From contig CALLZY010000060.1 of the NCBI GenBank assembly GCA_937858715.1, forward strand, positions 1 to 32,776: a stretch of DNA of 32,776 nucleotides. Direction: 5' to 3'. Origin of the DNA: an uncultured Chitinophagaceae bacterium. GTDB taxonomy: Bacteria > Bacteroidota > Bacteroidia > Chitinophagales > Chitinophagaceae. A model generated the notes under the pieces. The model saw nothing but the letters and a program-made list of their open reading frames with translations. It was not told the origin of the DNA and did no database searches. The position numbers were made by a program, and so were the translations under genes. Of the stretch, positions 1-8,419 are shown in pieces; the first letter of the stretch is position 1, and each line of letters opens with the position of its first letter.

Positions 1-1260
1 CAGCAGGATCAACCACTTACTATGTAAGCCAGACGGTGAACGGCTGTGAGAGTCCAAGAGCCTCTGTTCAAGTTAATATTATTACTACGCCATCAGCCCC
101 GGTTGTAGTGTCGCCTATAAACTATTGCCAGGGAGCGGCAGCAGTGCCATTAACAGCAACAGGAACAGCATTGTTGTGGTACACCACCGCAACCGGAGGA
201 ACCGGCAGCGCCACAGCCCCCACACCATCCACTTCTACAGCAGGATCAACCACTTACTATGTAAGCCAGACGGTGAACGGCTGTGAGAGTCCTAGGTCAT
301 CAATAGTTGTAACAGTAAATGCGATACCGGCGGCTCCCGGCGTAACGACCCCGGTTACATATTGCCAGGGAGCAACAGCAGTGCCATTAACAGCAACAGG
401 AACAGCATTGTTGTGGTACACCACCGCAACCGGAGGAACCGGCAGCGCCACAGCCCCCACACCATCCACTTCTACAGCAGGATCAACCACTTACTATGTA
501 AGCCAGACGGTGAACGGCTGTGAGAGTCCTAGGTCATCAATAGTTGTAACAGTAAATGCGATACCGGCGGCTCCCGGCGTAACGACCCCGGTTACATATT
601 GCCAGGGAGCAACAGCAGTGCCATTAACAGCAACGGGAACAGCATTGTTGTGGTACACCACCGCCACCGGAGGAGCCGGCAGCGCCACAGCCCCCACACC
701 ATCCACTTCTGCAGCAGGATCGACCACTTACTATGTTAGCCAGACGGTGAATGGTTGTGAAAGTGCAAGAGCTGCAATTACTGTAACAGTTAACAGTACA
801 CCGTCAGCTCCCGGCGTAACAACCCCGGTTACATATTGCCAGGGAGCGACAGCAGTACCATTAACAGCAACAGGAACAGCATTGTTGTGGTACACCACCG
901 CAACAGGGGGTACAGGAAGCACAACTGCTCCAACTCCTTCAACTGCAAATGCAGGATCAGTTACTTATTATGTAAGTCAAACAACAGGTAGCTGCGAAGG
1001 ACCAAGGGCTTCAATTACTATTACAGTTACTCAGCTGCCCTCAGTACCTGTTGTAGCTTCTCCTATAACCTATTGTGTAAATGTTCCTGCCGTGCCATTA
1101 ACAGCAACAGGAACAGCATTGCTGTGGTACACCACCGCAACCGGAGGGACCGGCAGTGCCACAGCACCAACGCCAGCAACGGCTGCAGTCGGATCAGTTA
1201 ATTATTATGTGAGCCAAACAGTAAACGGTTGTGTTAGTCCCCGGGCACTAATTGTTGTAG
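1..1260 (+). repeat. Tandem 237-bp coding repeats
   Basis: Unit boundaries recur every 237 bp (starts near 1, 238, 475, 712, 949 and 1186), keeping the reading frame (79 codons). Units 238-474 and 475-711 differ at only about four bases by eye, while the later units (949 onward) are clearly more diverged. The most conserved stretch encodes PLTATGTALLWYTTATGG. The pattern indicates recent duplication or gene conversion inside the gene, and copy number may vary between strains or be collapsed in assemblies. Confidence 0.95.
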
Positions 1261-1838
1261 ATGTAACTTCGGGTCCGGCAGCCCCGGCGAATTTAACAGC
1301 AAGTTCAATTACGCTGACATCAGCAGTATTGAACTGGAATGGTTCATCTGGCAGTTATTATAAAGTGCAATATAAGCCTGCGTCATCCGGCACATGGATA
1401 ACGGTTGCAAATGGCATTACAGCCACAAGTTATTCTCTTGGCGGGTTAACCCTGGGAACAGTTTATGATTGGAGAGTTAGTGCAAATTGCGATCTGGCAG
1501 GAAGCAGTGTTGTTTTCACAAGTAGCCAGTTTACAACTACCTTCAGAAATACTGATATTAATAATATTCGGAATGGAATTGGGTTAAAACTAACTCCAAA
1601 TCCACTTCGCAATTCTGCGATTCTGGATTATATCGTTCCACAGGCCGGGTCTTTTACCATTACGATTTACACTGGCAGAGGCAGAAGGATAAATAGTTTT
1701 GCAGGTTCTGCCACAACTGCAGGAGCAAATACTATGGACATTAATAAAGGGCTGATTCAGCTTGCACAGGGTATATACATATTACGCCTTGAGCAAAATG
1801 GCAAATCAAACAGTATTAAGTTCTTTAAAGAACAATAG
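1..1838 (+). CDS. Secreted Ig-like repeat protein with T9SS sorting domain (5' end outside window)
   Basis: The open frame runs in from the left edge: the first full codon begins at base 3 and reads into the same repeat seen downstream, so the GTG at 36 is an internal valine, not a start. The visible part has one partial and five full Ig-like modules of about 79 residues. Each carries two cysteines, one in a YCQG-type motif and one in an NGCESPR-type motif, which probably form a disulfide. A fibronectin type III domain follows (about bases 1280-1540), then a C-terminal T9SS type A sorting domain (motif LTPNPLRN and an ending with GIYILRLEQNGKS). This architecture is typical of very large Bacteroidota surface or adhesion proteins exported through the outer membrane by T9SS. 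The ligand is unknown and no catalytic domain is visible. The gene lies upstream of the sugar locus, separated by a likely terminator. Confidence 0.88.
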   Translation, partial: AGSTTYYVSQTVNGCESPRASVQVNIITTPSAPVVVSPINYCQGAAAVPLTATGTALLWYTTATGGTGSATAPTPSTSTAGSTTYYVSQTVNGCESPRSSIVVTVNAIPAAPGVTTPVTYCQGATAVPLTATGTALLWYTTATGGTGSATAPTPSTSTAGSTTYYVSQTVNGCESPRSSIVVTVNAIPAAPGVTTPVTYCQGATAVPLTATGTALLWYTTATGGAGSATAPTPSTSAAGSTTYYVSQTVNGCESARAAITVTVNSTPSAPGVTTPVTYCQGATAVPLTATGTALLWYTTATGGTGSTTAPTPSTANAGSVTYYVSQTTGSCEGPRASITITVTQLPSVPVVASPITYCVNVPAVPLTATGTALLWYTTATGGTGSATAPTPATAAVGSVNYYVSQTVNGCVSPRALIVVDVTSGPAAPANLTASSITLTSAVLNWNGSSGSYYKVQYKPASSGTWITVANGITATSYSLGGLTLGTVYDWRVSANCDLAGSSVVFTSSQFTTTFRNTDINNIRNGIGLKLTPNPLRNSAILDYIVPQAGSFTITIYTGRGRRINSFAGSATTAGANTMDINKGLIQLAQGIYILRLEQNGKSNSIKFFKEQ

Positions 1839-1844
1839 AATTTA

Positions 1845-1891
1845 CATCTGGTGTTGCTCTTAACTATTGCAATGCCAGATGATTTTATCTT
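1845..1891 (+). terminator. Likely terminator after the Ig-repeat gene
   Basis: Arms CATCTGG (1845-1851) and CCAGATG (1875-1881) form a perfect 7-bp stem, extended inward by TTGC/GCAA after a 2-base internal loop. A T-rich tail (ATTTTATCTT) follows. It starts seven bases past the stop codon and ends before the next gene. Confidence 0.6.
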
Positions 1892-1915
1892 GTAATACGG
1901 ATAATATTAACCTTT

Positions 1916-2644
1916 ATGACTGAAAAAGAACTAAGATTGAAAACGGCCGAGATAGAAAAAATAAGTCACCTTGATTATTTTAATATTGGTATCTCTGTTG
2001 ACTGTGTGATTTTTGGTTACGATGAAAAGGATTTGAAAGTACTGCTGATAAAATCAGACCTTGAAGAATTTGAGGGATTATATTCTTTACTCGGCGATTT
2101 GGTAAAACCTGATGAAGATCTTGATACAGCCTCATACCGTATTTTAAAAGAAAGAACAGGTCTTGATGATGTTTACCTGGAACAGGTGCATGCTTTTGGC
2201 GGGCTTAATCGTCACCCTTCAGGAAGGGTAATTACTGTAGCCTATTATTCTTTGGTTGATATCAAGAATCACAGATTGCGGGTTGACAGCAACGAATTGC
2301 ATTGGCACTCGGTACAAACAATCAAAAATCTGGCTTTTGATCACAAACTTATCCTTGATACCTGCCTGGCAAGGTTGCAGCAACAGGTGATGGATTATCC
2401 TGTTATTTTCAACCTGCTGCCTGAGAAGTTTTCACTGCGGGAACTACAGGAATTATATGAAGCCATTTTGGGTGTAGAACTTGACAGGCGCAATTTCAGA
2501 AAGAAAATTGCCCTCAAAGACTGGCTGGTTGATACTAAGGAAATGGAGGAAAATGTACCCCACAGGCCCGGGAAATTACACCGGCTCAGGTCAGAGTACA
2601 AGAAAAAGAATGCTCAAAAAAGGTCAGCATTAATTTCTATGTAA
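1916..2644 (+). CDS. Nudix-fold sugar-responsive transcriptional regulator (AraR/NrtR type)
   Basis: This 242-residue protein has an N-terminal Nudix-like domain (about residues 20-155) and a C-terminal winged-helix domain (about 165-230, with FSLRELQELYEAILG and DRRNFRKKI). The Nudix box at residues 60-83 is degenerate: Glu67, Arg75, Glu79 and Gly82 are kept, but the expected REUxEE core reads RILKER, so two acidic metal ligands are lost. In NrtR-type regulators and the Bacteroides arabinose regulator AraR, such domains bind a small-molecule effector instead of hydrolysing a nucleotide. The gene sits directly before the SusC gene on the same strand, with a terminator and a palindrome between them, so it probably controls the galactan locus. 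The effector could be galactose, arabinose or a related sugar; this is inferred from position only. Confidence 0.85.
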   Translation: MTEKELRLKTAEIEKISHLDYFNIGISVDCVIFGYDEKDLKVLLIKSDLEEFEGLYSLLGDLVKPDEDLDTASYRILKERTGLDDVYLEQVHAFGGLNRHPSGRVITVAYYSLVDIKNHRLRVDSNELHWHSVQTIKNLAFDHKLILDTCLARLQQQVMDYPVIFNLLPEKFSLRELQELYEAILGVELDRRNFRKKIALKDWLVDTKEMEENVPHRPGKLHRLRSEYKKKNAQKRSALISM

Positions 2645-2679
2645 CTACCTGGTTTATAATTTTTTATAAAAAATATTTT

Positions 2680-2712
2680 AAGGGAGGCAACAAAACGCCT
2701 CCCTTCTTTGTC
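2680..2712 (+). terminator. Rho-independent terminator of the Nudix regulator gene
   Basis: Perfect 9-bp stem AAGGGAGGC (2680-2688) and GCCTCCCTT (2697-2705) with an 8-base loop, followed by a T-rich tail. It lies 36 bases after the regulator stop codon and separates the regulator transcript from the SusC operon. Confidence 0.85.
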
Positions 2713-2713
2713 T

Positions 2714-2809
2714 TGTACCAAGTACACATTGTTAAGAAAAATTAAAAATAAATTTTTTTTAAGGTTAAATTTGTTCTAACATTGTGTCTTAAATACACAT
2801 TGTGTATTT
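2714..2809 (+). promoter_or_regulatory. Operator-like palindrome and related half-sites upstream of susC
   Basis: A perfect 19-bp palindrome with 9-bp arms and a one-base centre lies at 2791-2809 (AAATACACA-T-TGTGTATTT), about 35 bases before the likely SusC start. Two partial copies sharing ACATTGT lie upstream: GTACACATTGT at 2722-2732 and CTAACATTGTGT at 2776-2787. A further small inverted repeat, TGTAC-CAA-GTACA, occupies 2714-2726. The cluster is between the Nudix regulator and the SusC gene, so it is the best candidate binding region for that regulator. No clean TAnnTTTG -7 word was found here, so the transcription start is undefined. Confidence 0.6.
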
Positions 2810-2843
2810 ACAAATCTGATTGCATAACATTTAATGATTGCTT

Positions 2844-5800
2844 ATGTTCTCCTCAAAAATTATGAAGGCCGCAGGTGTCTTTCTGCTGGCGTTTATTACA
2901 CAAATTTCATTTGCACAGAACAGGGTTGTAACAGGAAAGGTTACTGATTCCAAGGATGGCTCAGCCATGCAGGGAGTTACTGTTTCTGTAAAAGGTACGA
3001 AAACAGCTGTGACCACTGGTTCTGACGGTCTTTATAAGATTACAGTACCAGACGGGTCAACCACATTGGTTTTTTCATCTGTGGGGTTTACTCCGCAAGA
3101 ATTTGCCATCGATGGCAAAACCTCGGTGGATGTTGTATTGGCGGCTAATAACACACAACTTGGCGAGGTTGTGGTAATTGGTTATGGTTCTGCCAGGAAA
3201 AAAGATCTGACTGGATCTGTTACCCTGGTTACCTCAAAGGACTTTCAGAAAGGTAACATTACTACTCCCGAACAGCTGATTGCCGGCAAAGTTGCTGGTG
3301 TACAAATTACATCTAATGGTGGTGCACCTGGTTCCGGAAGTACAATCCGCATTCGTGGAGGTGCTTCTTTAAATGCCAGTAATAACCCGTTAATAGTAAT
3401 AGATGGTGTCCCTGTTGATAATGGCGGTATATCCGGTGCAGCTAATGCGCTGGCATTAATTAACCCAAATGATATTGAAACTTTCAACGTATTAAAAGAT
3501 GCTTCTGCTACCGCTATTTACGGTTCCAGGGCTTCCAACGGGGTAATTATAATTACAACAAAAAAGGGTAAAAGCGGAAAACCTAAATTCAGCTTTAGCA
3601 CTCAATTCTCATTGTCGACTTTGCCAAAACAGGCAGATGTGCTTTCTCCCGATGAATTCAGGGCATATGTAAATGCTCATGGAACGACTGCGCAAAAAGC
3701 CTTAATGGGCAATGCGAATACAAACTGGCAGGATGAAATATACAGCACTGCTTTTTCTACCGATAATAACATAAGTGTTGCAGGTGCATATAAGAAAGTG
3801 CCATACAGGGTTTCTTTAGGTTACATGAGTCAGGATGGTATTTTGAATACAGGTAACCTGAACAGAACATCATTATCGTTGAATCTCAGCCCTAAGTTTT
3901 TTAATGATTATTTAAAGGTTGATATTAACCTGAAAGGGTCTGTTAACAAATCAAGGTTTGCTGACGAAGGTTCAATTGGAAACGCAGTTCGGTTCGATCC
4001 TACCCAACCGGTTAAGACTTCTTCCGCCAGATTTGGCAGTTATTTTGAGTGGCTTGACCCTTCTTCAACCACAGGCTTGAGGAAACTGGCTCCAATTAAC
4101 CCCGTTGGCTTGTTAGAGCAAAGAACAGATAAGAGCACAGTGAAAAGGAGTATAGGTAATGTTCAGTTTGACTATAAACTGCATTTCTTTCCTGACCTCA
4201 GGGTTAATCTCAACCTGGGATATGATATAGCAAGAGGTGAAGGTACTGTATATATTCCTGACAGTGCTGCCTCATCTTACAAACGTTCTCCTGATGCCAA
4301 GCATGGTGGTGTTAACAACAGGTATTTGCAGGAAAAGTCAAATCTGCTAATGGAAACATACCTGAACTATGTAAAAGATGTGAAATCTATCAACAGCCGT
4401 TTTGATGTAATGGTAGGATACTCTTACCAGGATTTTTCTGCCACAAACTATAATGGCGAATTGGATCCTAATGGTATTTTAGTTGACAAAGATGGAAACA
4501 AATGGACTCCGTTCTCTGATTATACTACAGATGGTTTCCTTATCAGCAATTCTAAGTTCAGGTATGATAAACCACAAAACAGGCTGATATCTTACTTTGG
4601 AAGATTTAACTACTCTTATAAAGGAAAATACTTGTTGACTGGTACATTGCGCCGTGATGGTTCTTCCCGTTTCTCAGAAGATAACAGGTGGGGTTTGTTC
4701 CCTTCAGGAGCTTTTGCCTGGAGAATGAAAGAAGAAGGGCTGTTTAAGAATATAAATGTGTTAAGCGAATTGAAACTGAGAATTGGTTATGGGGAAACAG
4801 GCCAGCAGGATGGAATCGGAAACTATACTTATTTGCCTGTTTACAATGTGGCCAACAGTCAGGCACAATACCAGTTTGGCACTACTTTCTATGACCTTTA
4901 CAGGCCGGATGGGTATAATCCTAACCTGAAATGGGAGCAAACGGCTACCACAAACCTCGGCCTTGATTTCGGCTTTTTCAATGGCCGCATCACCGGTGCT
5001 GTTGACCTTTACCTGAAGAAAACCACAGATTTGTTAAGTGTAATCGATCAGCCTGCCGGCACCAATTTCTCCAATAAGATACTTGCCAATATTGGCAATA
5101 TGGAGAACCGTGGTATAGAAATAACTTTAAATACGCAGCCGGTTAAAACAAAAGAGCTGACATGGGATTTCGGTATCAATGCAACTTTCAATAAAAACGA
5201 AATCACTAAACTTACTTTCACAAACGATCCAACATTCCCCGGTAACCTGACAGGTGGCATCGCCGGTGGTGTTGGTAGCACTATTCAAATTCACTCTGTA
5301 AGCTATCCTAAGTCGTCATTCTATGTTTACAAGCAGGTTTATGATGCTTCTGGTAAACCAATAGAGAACCTTTTTGAAGACCTGAACCGTGATGGTCAGG
5401 TAAACATAAATGACCTGTATCGTTATAAGGCTCCGGATCCGGATGTATTCCTTGGAGCTTCCTCAAGTGTAAGCTGGAAAAAATGGACTGCCGGATTCCT
5501 GATGAGGGCTAACCTCGGAAATTATATGTACAATAACAGGTTCTCCAATACTGGCGTTAAGCGAAACATTATTGACCCGCTTGGTTTCTTAGCCAATGGT
5601 TCAAGAAATGTACTTGAAACTAACTTTACCGGTAATGGTGATAAATACCTGCTTTCTGATTATTACATTGAGAATGCATCGTTCCTGCGGATGGATAATA
5701 TCAATATCGGATATAACGCCGGAAGTATCGTAAGCAAAAACACGAATCTGAGGGTTGGTTTTAATGTACAAAATGTATTTACTGTTACGAAGTATAAAGG

Positions 5801-5888
5801 ACTTGATCCGGAAGTGCCTGGTGGTATAGACAACAATTTCTATCCAAGGCCAAGAAATTTTGTACTAAACCTGAATCTTGATTTTTAA
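2844..5888 (+). CDS. SusC/RagA-type TonB-dependent outer-membrane transporter
   Basis: About 1014 residues, the usual size for SusC proteins. It has an N-terminal signal peptide ending near SFAQ, a carboxypeptidase-D regulatory-like domain (about residues 27-105, with VTGKVTDSKDGSAMQGVTV), a plug domain beginning near VVVIGYGSARKKDLTGSV (about 110-235), and a beta-barrel ending in LNLDF, the aromatic-terminated last strand expected of outer-membrane proteins. I chose the ATG at 2844; a TTG at 2838 and an ATG at 2862 are in frame, and all keep the signal peptide. With the SusD protein downstream it should form the lidded pore that imports oligosaccharides using TonB energy. The flanking GH53 and GH2-GH53 enzymes suggest galactan-derived oligosaccharides. 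The substrate is inferred from context. Confidence 0.95.
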   Translation: MFSSKIMKAAGVFLLAFITQISFAQNRVVTGKVTDSKDGSAMQGVTVSVKGTKTAVTTGSDGLYKITVPDGSTTLVFSSVGFTPQEFAIDGKTSVDVVLAANNTQLGEVVVIGYGSARKKDLTGSVTLVTSKDFQKGNITTPEQLIAGKVAGVQITSNGGAPGSGSTIRIRGGASLNASNNPLIVIDGVPVDNGGISGAANALALINPNDIETFNVLKDASATAIYGSRASNGVIIITTKKGKSGKPKFSFSTQFSLSTLPKQADVLSPDEFRAYVNAHGTTAQKALMGNANTNWQDEIYSTAFSTDNNISVAGAYKKVPYRVSLGYMSQDGILNTGNLNRTSLSLNLSPKFFNDYLKVDINLKGSVNKSRFADEGSIGNAVRFDPTQPVKTSSARFGSYFEWLDPSSTTGLRKLAPINPVGLLEQRTDKSTVKRSIGNVQFDYKLHFFPDLRVNLNLGYDIARGEGTVYIPDSAASSYKRSPDAKHGGVNNRYLQEKSNLLMETYLNYVKDVKSINSRFDVMVGYSYQDFSATNYNGELDPNGILVDKDGNKWTPFSDYTTDGFLISNSKFRYDKPQNRLISYFGRFNYSYKGKYLLTGTLRRDGSSRFSEDNRWGLFPSGAFAWRMKEEGLFKNINVLSELKLRIGYGETGQQDGIGNYTYLPVYNVANSQAQYQFGTTFYDLYRPDGYNPNLKWEQTATTNLGLDFGFFNGRITGAVDLYLKKTTDLLSVIDQPAGTNFSNKILANIGNMENRGIEITLNTQPVKTKELTWDFGINATFNKNEITKLTFTNDPTFPGNLTGGIAGGVGSTIQIHSVSYPKSSFYVYKQVYDASGKPIENLFEDLNRDGQVNINDLYRYKAPDPDVFLGASSSVSWKKWTAGFLMRANLGNYMYNNRFSNTGVKRNIIDPLGFLANGSRNVLETNFTGNGDKYLLSDYYIENASFLRMDNINIGYNAGSIVSKNTNLRVGFNVQNVFTVTKYKGLDPEVPGGIDNNFYPRPRNFVLNLNLDF

Positions 5889-5913
5889 TAACGATTTGTA
5901 TAAAATTATGTAT

Positions 5914-7509
5914 ATGAAAAAAAGTATTCTAATTGCGAATAGTTTGCTTGCGGTGTTATTATTAGTAATAGCACAGTCTTGCAGCAAAAAACTGGATCTG
6001 ATGCCAACCAATGATGTAACATCAGAGACTGTTTATGCCACTCCGGCGGGATATAAGCAGGTACTTGGCAAAGTATATGGAAGTTTTGCGTTAACAGGTA
6101 ACCAGGGTCCTGATGGTAATGGTGATGTTCAGGGAATGGATGAAGGATTCTCTGATTTTTATCGTTTATTCTGGAAGGCACAGGAATTAAGCACCGATGA
6201 AGCTGTCATTAGCTGGGGTGATGTTGGTATTCAGGATTTTCACAACATGAACTGGACCTCAACCAACAGTTTTCTTACAGGTTTGTATTACCGCAGTTTG
6301 TACCAGATTACATTGTGTAACGACTTTATTAGGGAATCTTCGGACGAAAAACTTTCGGCTAGAGGAATTTCTGGAGCAGATGCAGATAACATCCGTCAGT
6401 ATGCAAGAGAAGCCCGGTTTCTCCGTGCTTTTCAATACTGGGTATTAATGGATTTATTCGGAAATCCTCCGTTCGCAACAGAAGCAACCGTTATAGGTGG
6501 TGCACCTCCTCCAAGAGCAACCCGGTCAGAAATCTTCAATTATGTTGAAACGGAACTTAAAGCCATTGAGCCTAATATGCCTGCCGCAAAGTCCAATGAA
6601 TATGGCCGTGCCGATAAAGGTGCAGTTTGGGCCTTATTAGCCCGCCTGTACCTGAATGCAGGTGTTTATACAACTACAGCAAGATGGGCAGATGCAATGA
6701 CATATTCCAAGAAAGTTATTGATGCCGGGTACACACTGATCACAGATTACACATGGCTGATGCGTGCCGATAATCACTTAAATACAAACGAGTTTATTTT
6801 CACGATTAATTATGATGGCCTGCATACACAAGGATATGGTGGAACAACCTTCCTGACTCATGCCTGCGTGGGTGGTTCTATGCCTGCTTCTTCTTTTGGT
6901 GTTGGTGGAGGTTGGAGCGGAACAAGGACAACAAAAAATTTGCCGCTTCTATTCCCTGATTTAACCGGAACCGCTGATAAAAGGTCACAGTTTTATACGT
7001 CTGGCCAAAGTCTCGAAATTACCGATGTTACAAGTTTTGTGAACGGCCTTGCAGTTACAAAGTATAAAAATTTAAAAAGGGATGGAAGCATTGGGCAAAG
7101 CCAGGATTTCTCTGATGTGGACATGCCATTGTTCCGTTTGGCTGAAATGTACCTGATTTATGCTGAAGCAGCATTACGCAGCAACGCTGATGTTACGGTA
7201 AAACAGACTGCACTGGGATATATAAACAATTTGCGTACAAGGGCATATGGAAATGCTTCAGGCAATATCACATTGGGACAAATGACAGAAGACTTTATAC
7301 TGGACGAAAGAGCCAGGGAACTGTACTGGGAAGGTTTCCGTCGTACTGACTTGATTCGCTACAATAAGTTCACAGAAGGTACTTATCTGTGGCCATGGAA
7401 AGGTGGTGTTAGTTCTGGAACAGGTGTTGCTTCATACAGGAAACTGTATCCAATTCCTTCCAGAGATATTAACTCCAACCTGAATCTTATTCAAAACCCA
7501 GGCTATTAA
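5914..7509 (+). CDS. SusD/RagB-type surface glycan-binding lipoprotein
   Basis: About 531 residues from the ATG at 5914, which gives a compact lipoprotein signal (MKKS..., lipobox IAQSC). The open frame extends upstream to overlap the SusC stop, but those codons look non-coding. The body shows the SusD layout: an N-terminal tetratricopeptide-like helical region (AREARFLRAFQYW, ALLARLYLNAG), and a conserved C-terminal SusD part (LAEMYLIYAEAALR, LDERARELYWEGFRRTDLIR) ending in the common LIQNPGY tail. It should sit on the outer leaflet as the lid of the SusC barrel and capture glycan before import. The gap after the SusC gene is only 25 bases, consistent with co-transcription. Confidence 0.95.
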   Translation: MKKSILIANSLLAVLLLVIAQSCSKKLDLMPTNDVTSETVYATPAGYKQVLGKVYGSFALTGNQGPDGNGDVQGMDEGFSDFYRLFWKAQELSTDEAVISWGDVGIQDFHNMNWTSTNSFLTGLYYRSLYQITLCNDFIRESSDEKLSARGISGADADNIRQYAREARFLRAFQYWVLMDLFGNPPFATEATVIGGAPPPRATRSEIFNYVETELKAIEPNMPAAKSNEYGRADKGAVWALLARLYLNAGVYTTTARWADAMTYSKKVIDAGYTLITDYTWLMRADNHLNTNEFIFTINYDGLHTQGYGGTTFLTHACVGGSMPASSFGVGGGWSGTRTTKNLPLLFPDLTGTADKRSQFYTSGQSLEITDVTSFVNGLAVTKYKNLKRDGSIGQSQDFSDVDMPLFRLAEMYLIYAEAALRSNADVTVKQTALGYINNLRTRAYGNASGNITLGQMTEDFILDERARELYWEGFRRTDLIRYNKFTEGTYLWPWKGGVSSGTGVASYRKLYPIPSRDINSNLNLIQNPGY

Positions 7510-7528
7510 TCTTCTAAAAAAAACGCAT

Positions 7529-8395
7529 ATGAAAAATATATTAAAACTTATTACCGGATCATTCCTTCTGGCAGTATTATTTTCTGCCTGCAAGAAGGAT
7601 GAGAATCAGGTTATTTTTGAGGGGGGTACCGCTCCGGTATTCAGTGTTTCTTCAACTGCTCCGTTAGTATTACTTAAGGCTAACAAGGATAATGTAGCTC
7701 TTGTATTCAACTGGACAAACCCCAACTACCGGTTTAATACGGGGGTAAGTTCGCAAGATGTTACTTATATCCTTCAAATTGACACGGCTGGTAAAAACTT
7801 TACCAGTGGAAATATTCAGGAAAAATCAATAGCAAATGATTTGTCATTTGCCCCAACTGTTAAGGAATTAAACACATTTCTGTCAAAGATGGAACTGGTT
7901 GCAGGAAGGCAATACAATGTAGAGTTGAGGATTAAGGCTACTCTGGCCGGAGGCACTGTTCCTCTTTATTCAAATGTGTTGCAAATCAAGATAACCCCTT
8001 ACCTCGACTTTGCAGTTGAACCGCCAGGTACAGAAGCAGGGGGATATCTGGATGCAGGTTTGTGGGTAATAGGTAATTGTTTTGGTGCGCCACACTGGAC
8101 TAATCCATTACCCTCTCCACAGGATGTGAAACATAAGTTTACAAGGATTGATGTTTTGCATTATGAGTTGATTATAGATTTTGTTGATCCCCCGGTTGGA
8201 CAAACGGGTGGTTACAAAATGATTCAAACGCAAGGCGTTTGGGGAACCCAGTATCATGCCATGACAGCCGGTGCTGCCTTGTCAGGCGAGTTTGAAAAAA
8301 GAGATGACGATCCTCAATTTGCTTCACCTGGTGCCGGAAGATATAAGATTGAAGTGAACTTCCAGACTGGCAAGTACAAATTGACTCCACAATAA
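7529..8395 (+). CDS. SusE-like surface lipoprotein
   Basis: A 288-residue lipoprotein (signal MKNILKLITGSFLLAVLFSAC, lipid-anchored cysteine at 21) starting 19 bases after the SusD stop. Residues of about 30-155 form a SusE-type N-terminal domain, with GGTAPVFSVSS and a FNWTNPNYR motif that recurs in the next gene. The C-terminal part (about 165-288, with WVIGNC, KMIQTQGVWGTQYH, and GRYKIEVNFQTGKYKLT) resembles the beta-sandwich glycan-binding modules of SusE/SusF proteins. It is shorter than classical SusE and appears to carry only one such module. It probably holds glycan at the cell surface and has no visible catalytic residues. The binding specificity is not readable from the sequence. 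Confidence 0.82.
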   Translation: MKNILKLITGSFLLAVLFSACKKDENQVIFEGGTAPVFSVSSTAPLVLLKANKDNVALVFNWTNPNYRFNTGVSSQDVTYILQIDTAGKNFTSGNIQEKSIANDLSFAPTVKELNTFLSKMELVAGRQYNVELRIKATLAGGTVPLYSNVLQIKITPYLDFAVEPPGTEAGGYLDAGLWVIGNCFGAPHWTNPLPSPQDVKHKFTRIDVLHYELIIDFVDPPVGQTGGYKMIQTQGVWGTQYHAMTAGAALSGEFEKRDDDPQFASPGAGRYKIEVNFQTGKYKLTPQ

Positions 8396-8419
8396 TCAGT
8401 ACAAATTAAAATACAGAAA

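Noticed and set aside
257-922. Three evenly spaced minus-strand open frames of 63-77 codons
   Set aside because: They are mirror images of the 237-bp repeats of the Ig-like protein, with no start context; the plus strand has the real domains.
1-1260. CRISPR array
   Set aside because: The repeats are 237 bp, without spacers, and encode protein in frame.
1916-2644. Active Nudix pyrophosphatase
   Set aside because: The Nudix box lacks two of the acidic residues of the REUxEE core and a winged helix is attached, fitting a regulator.
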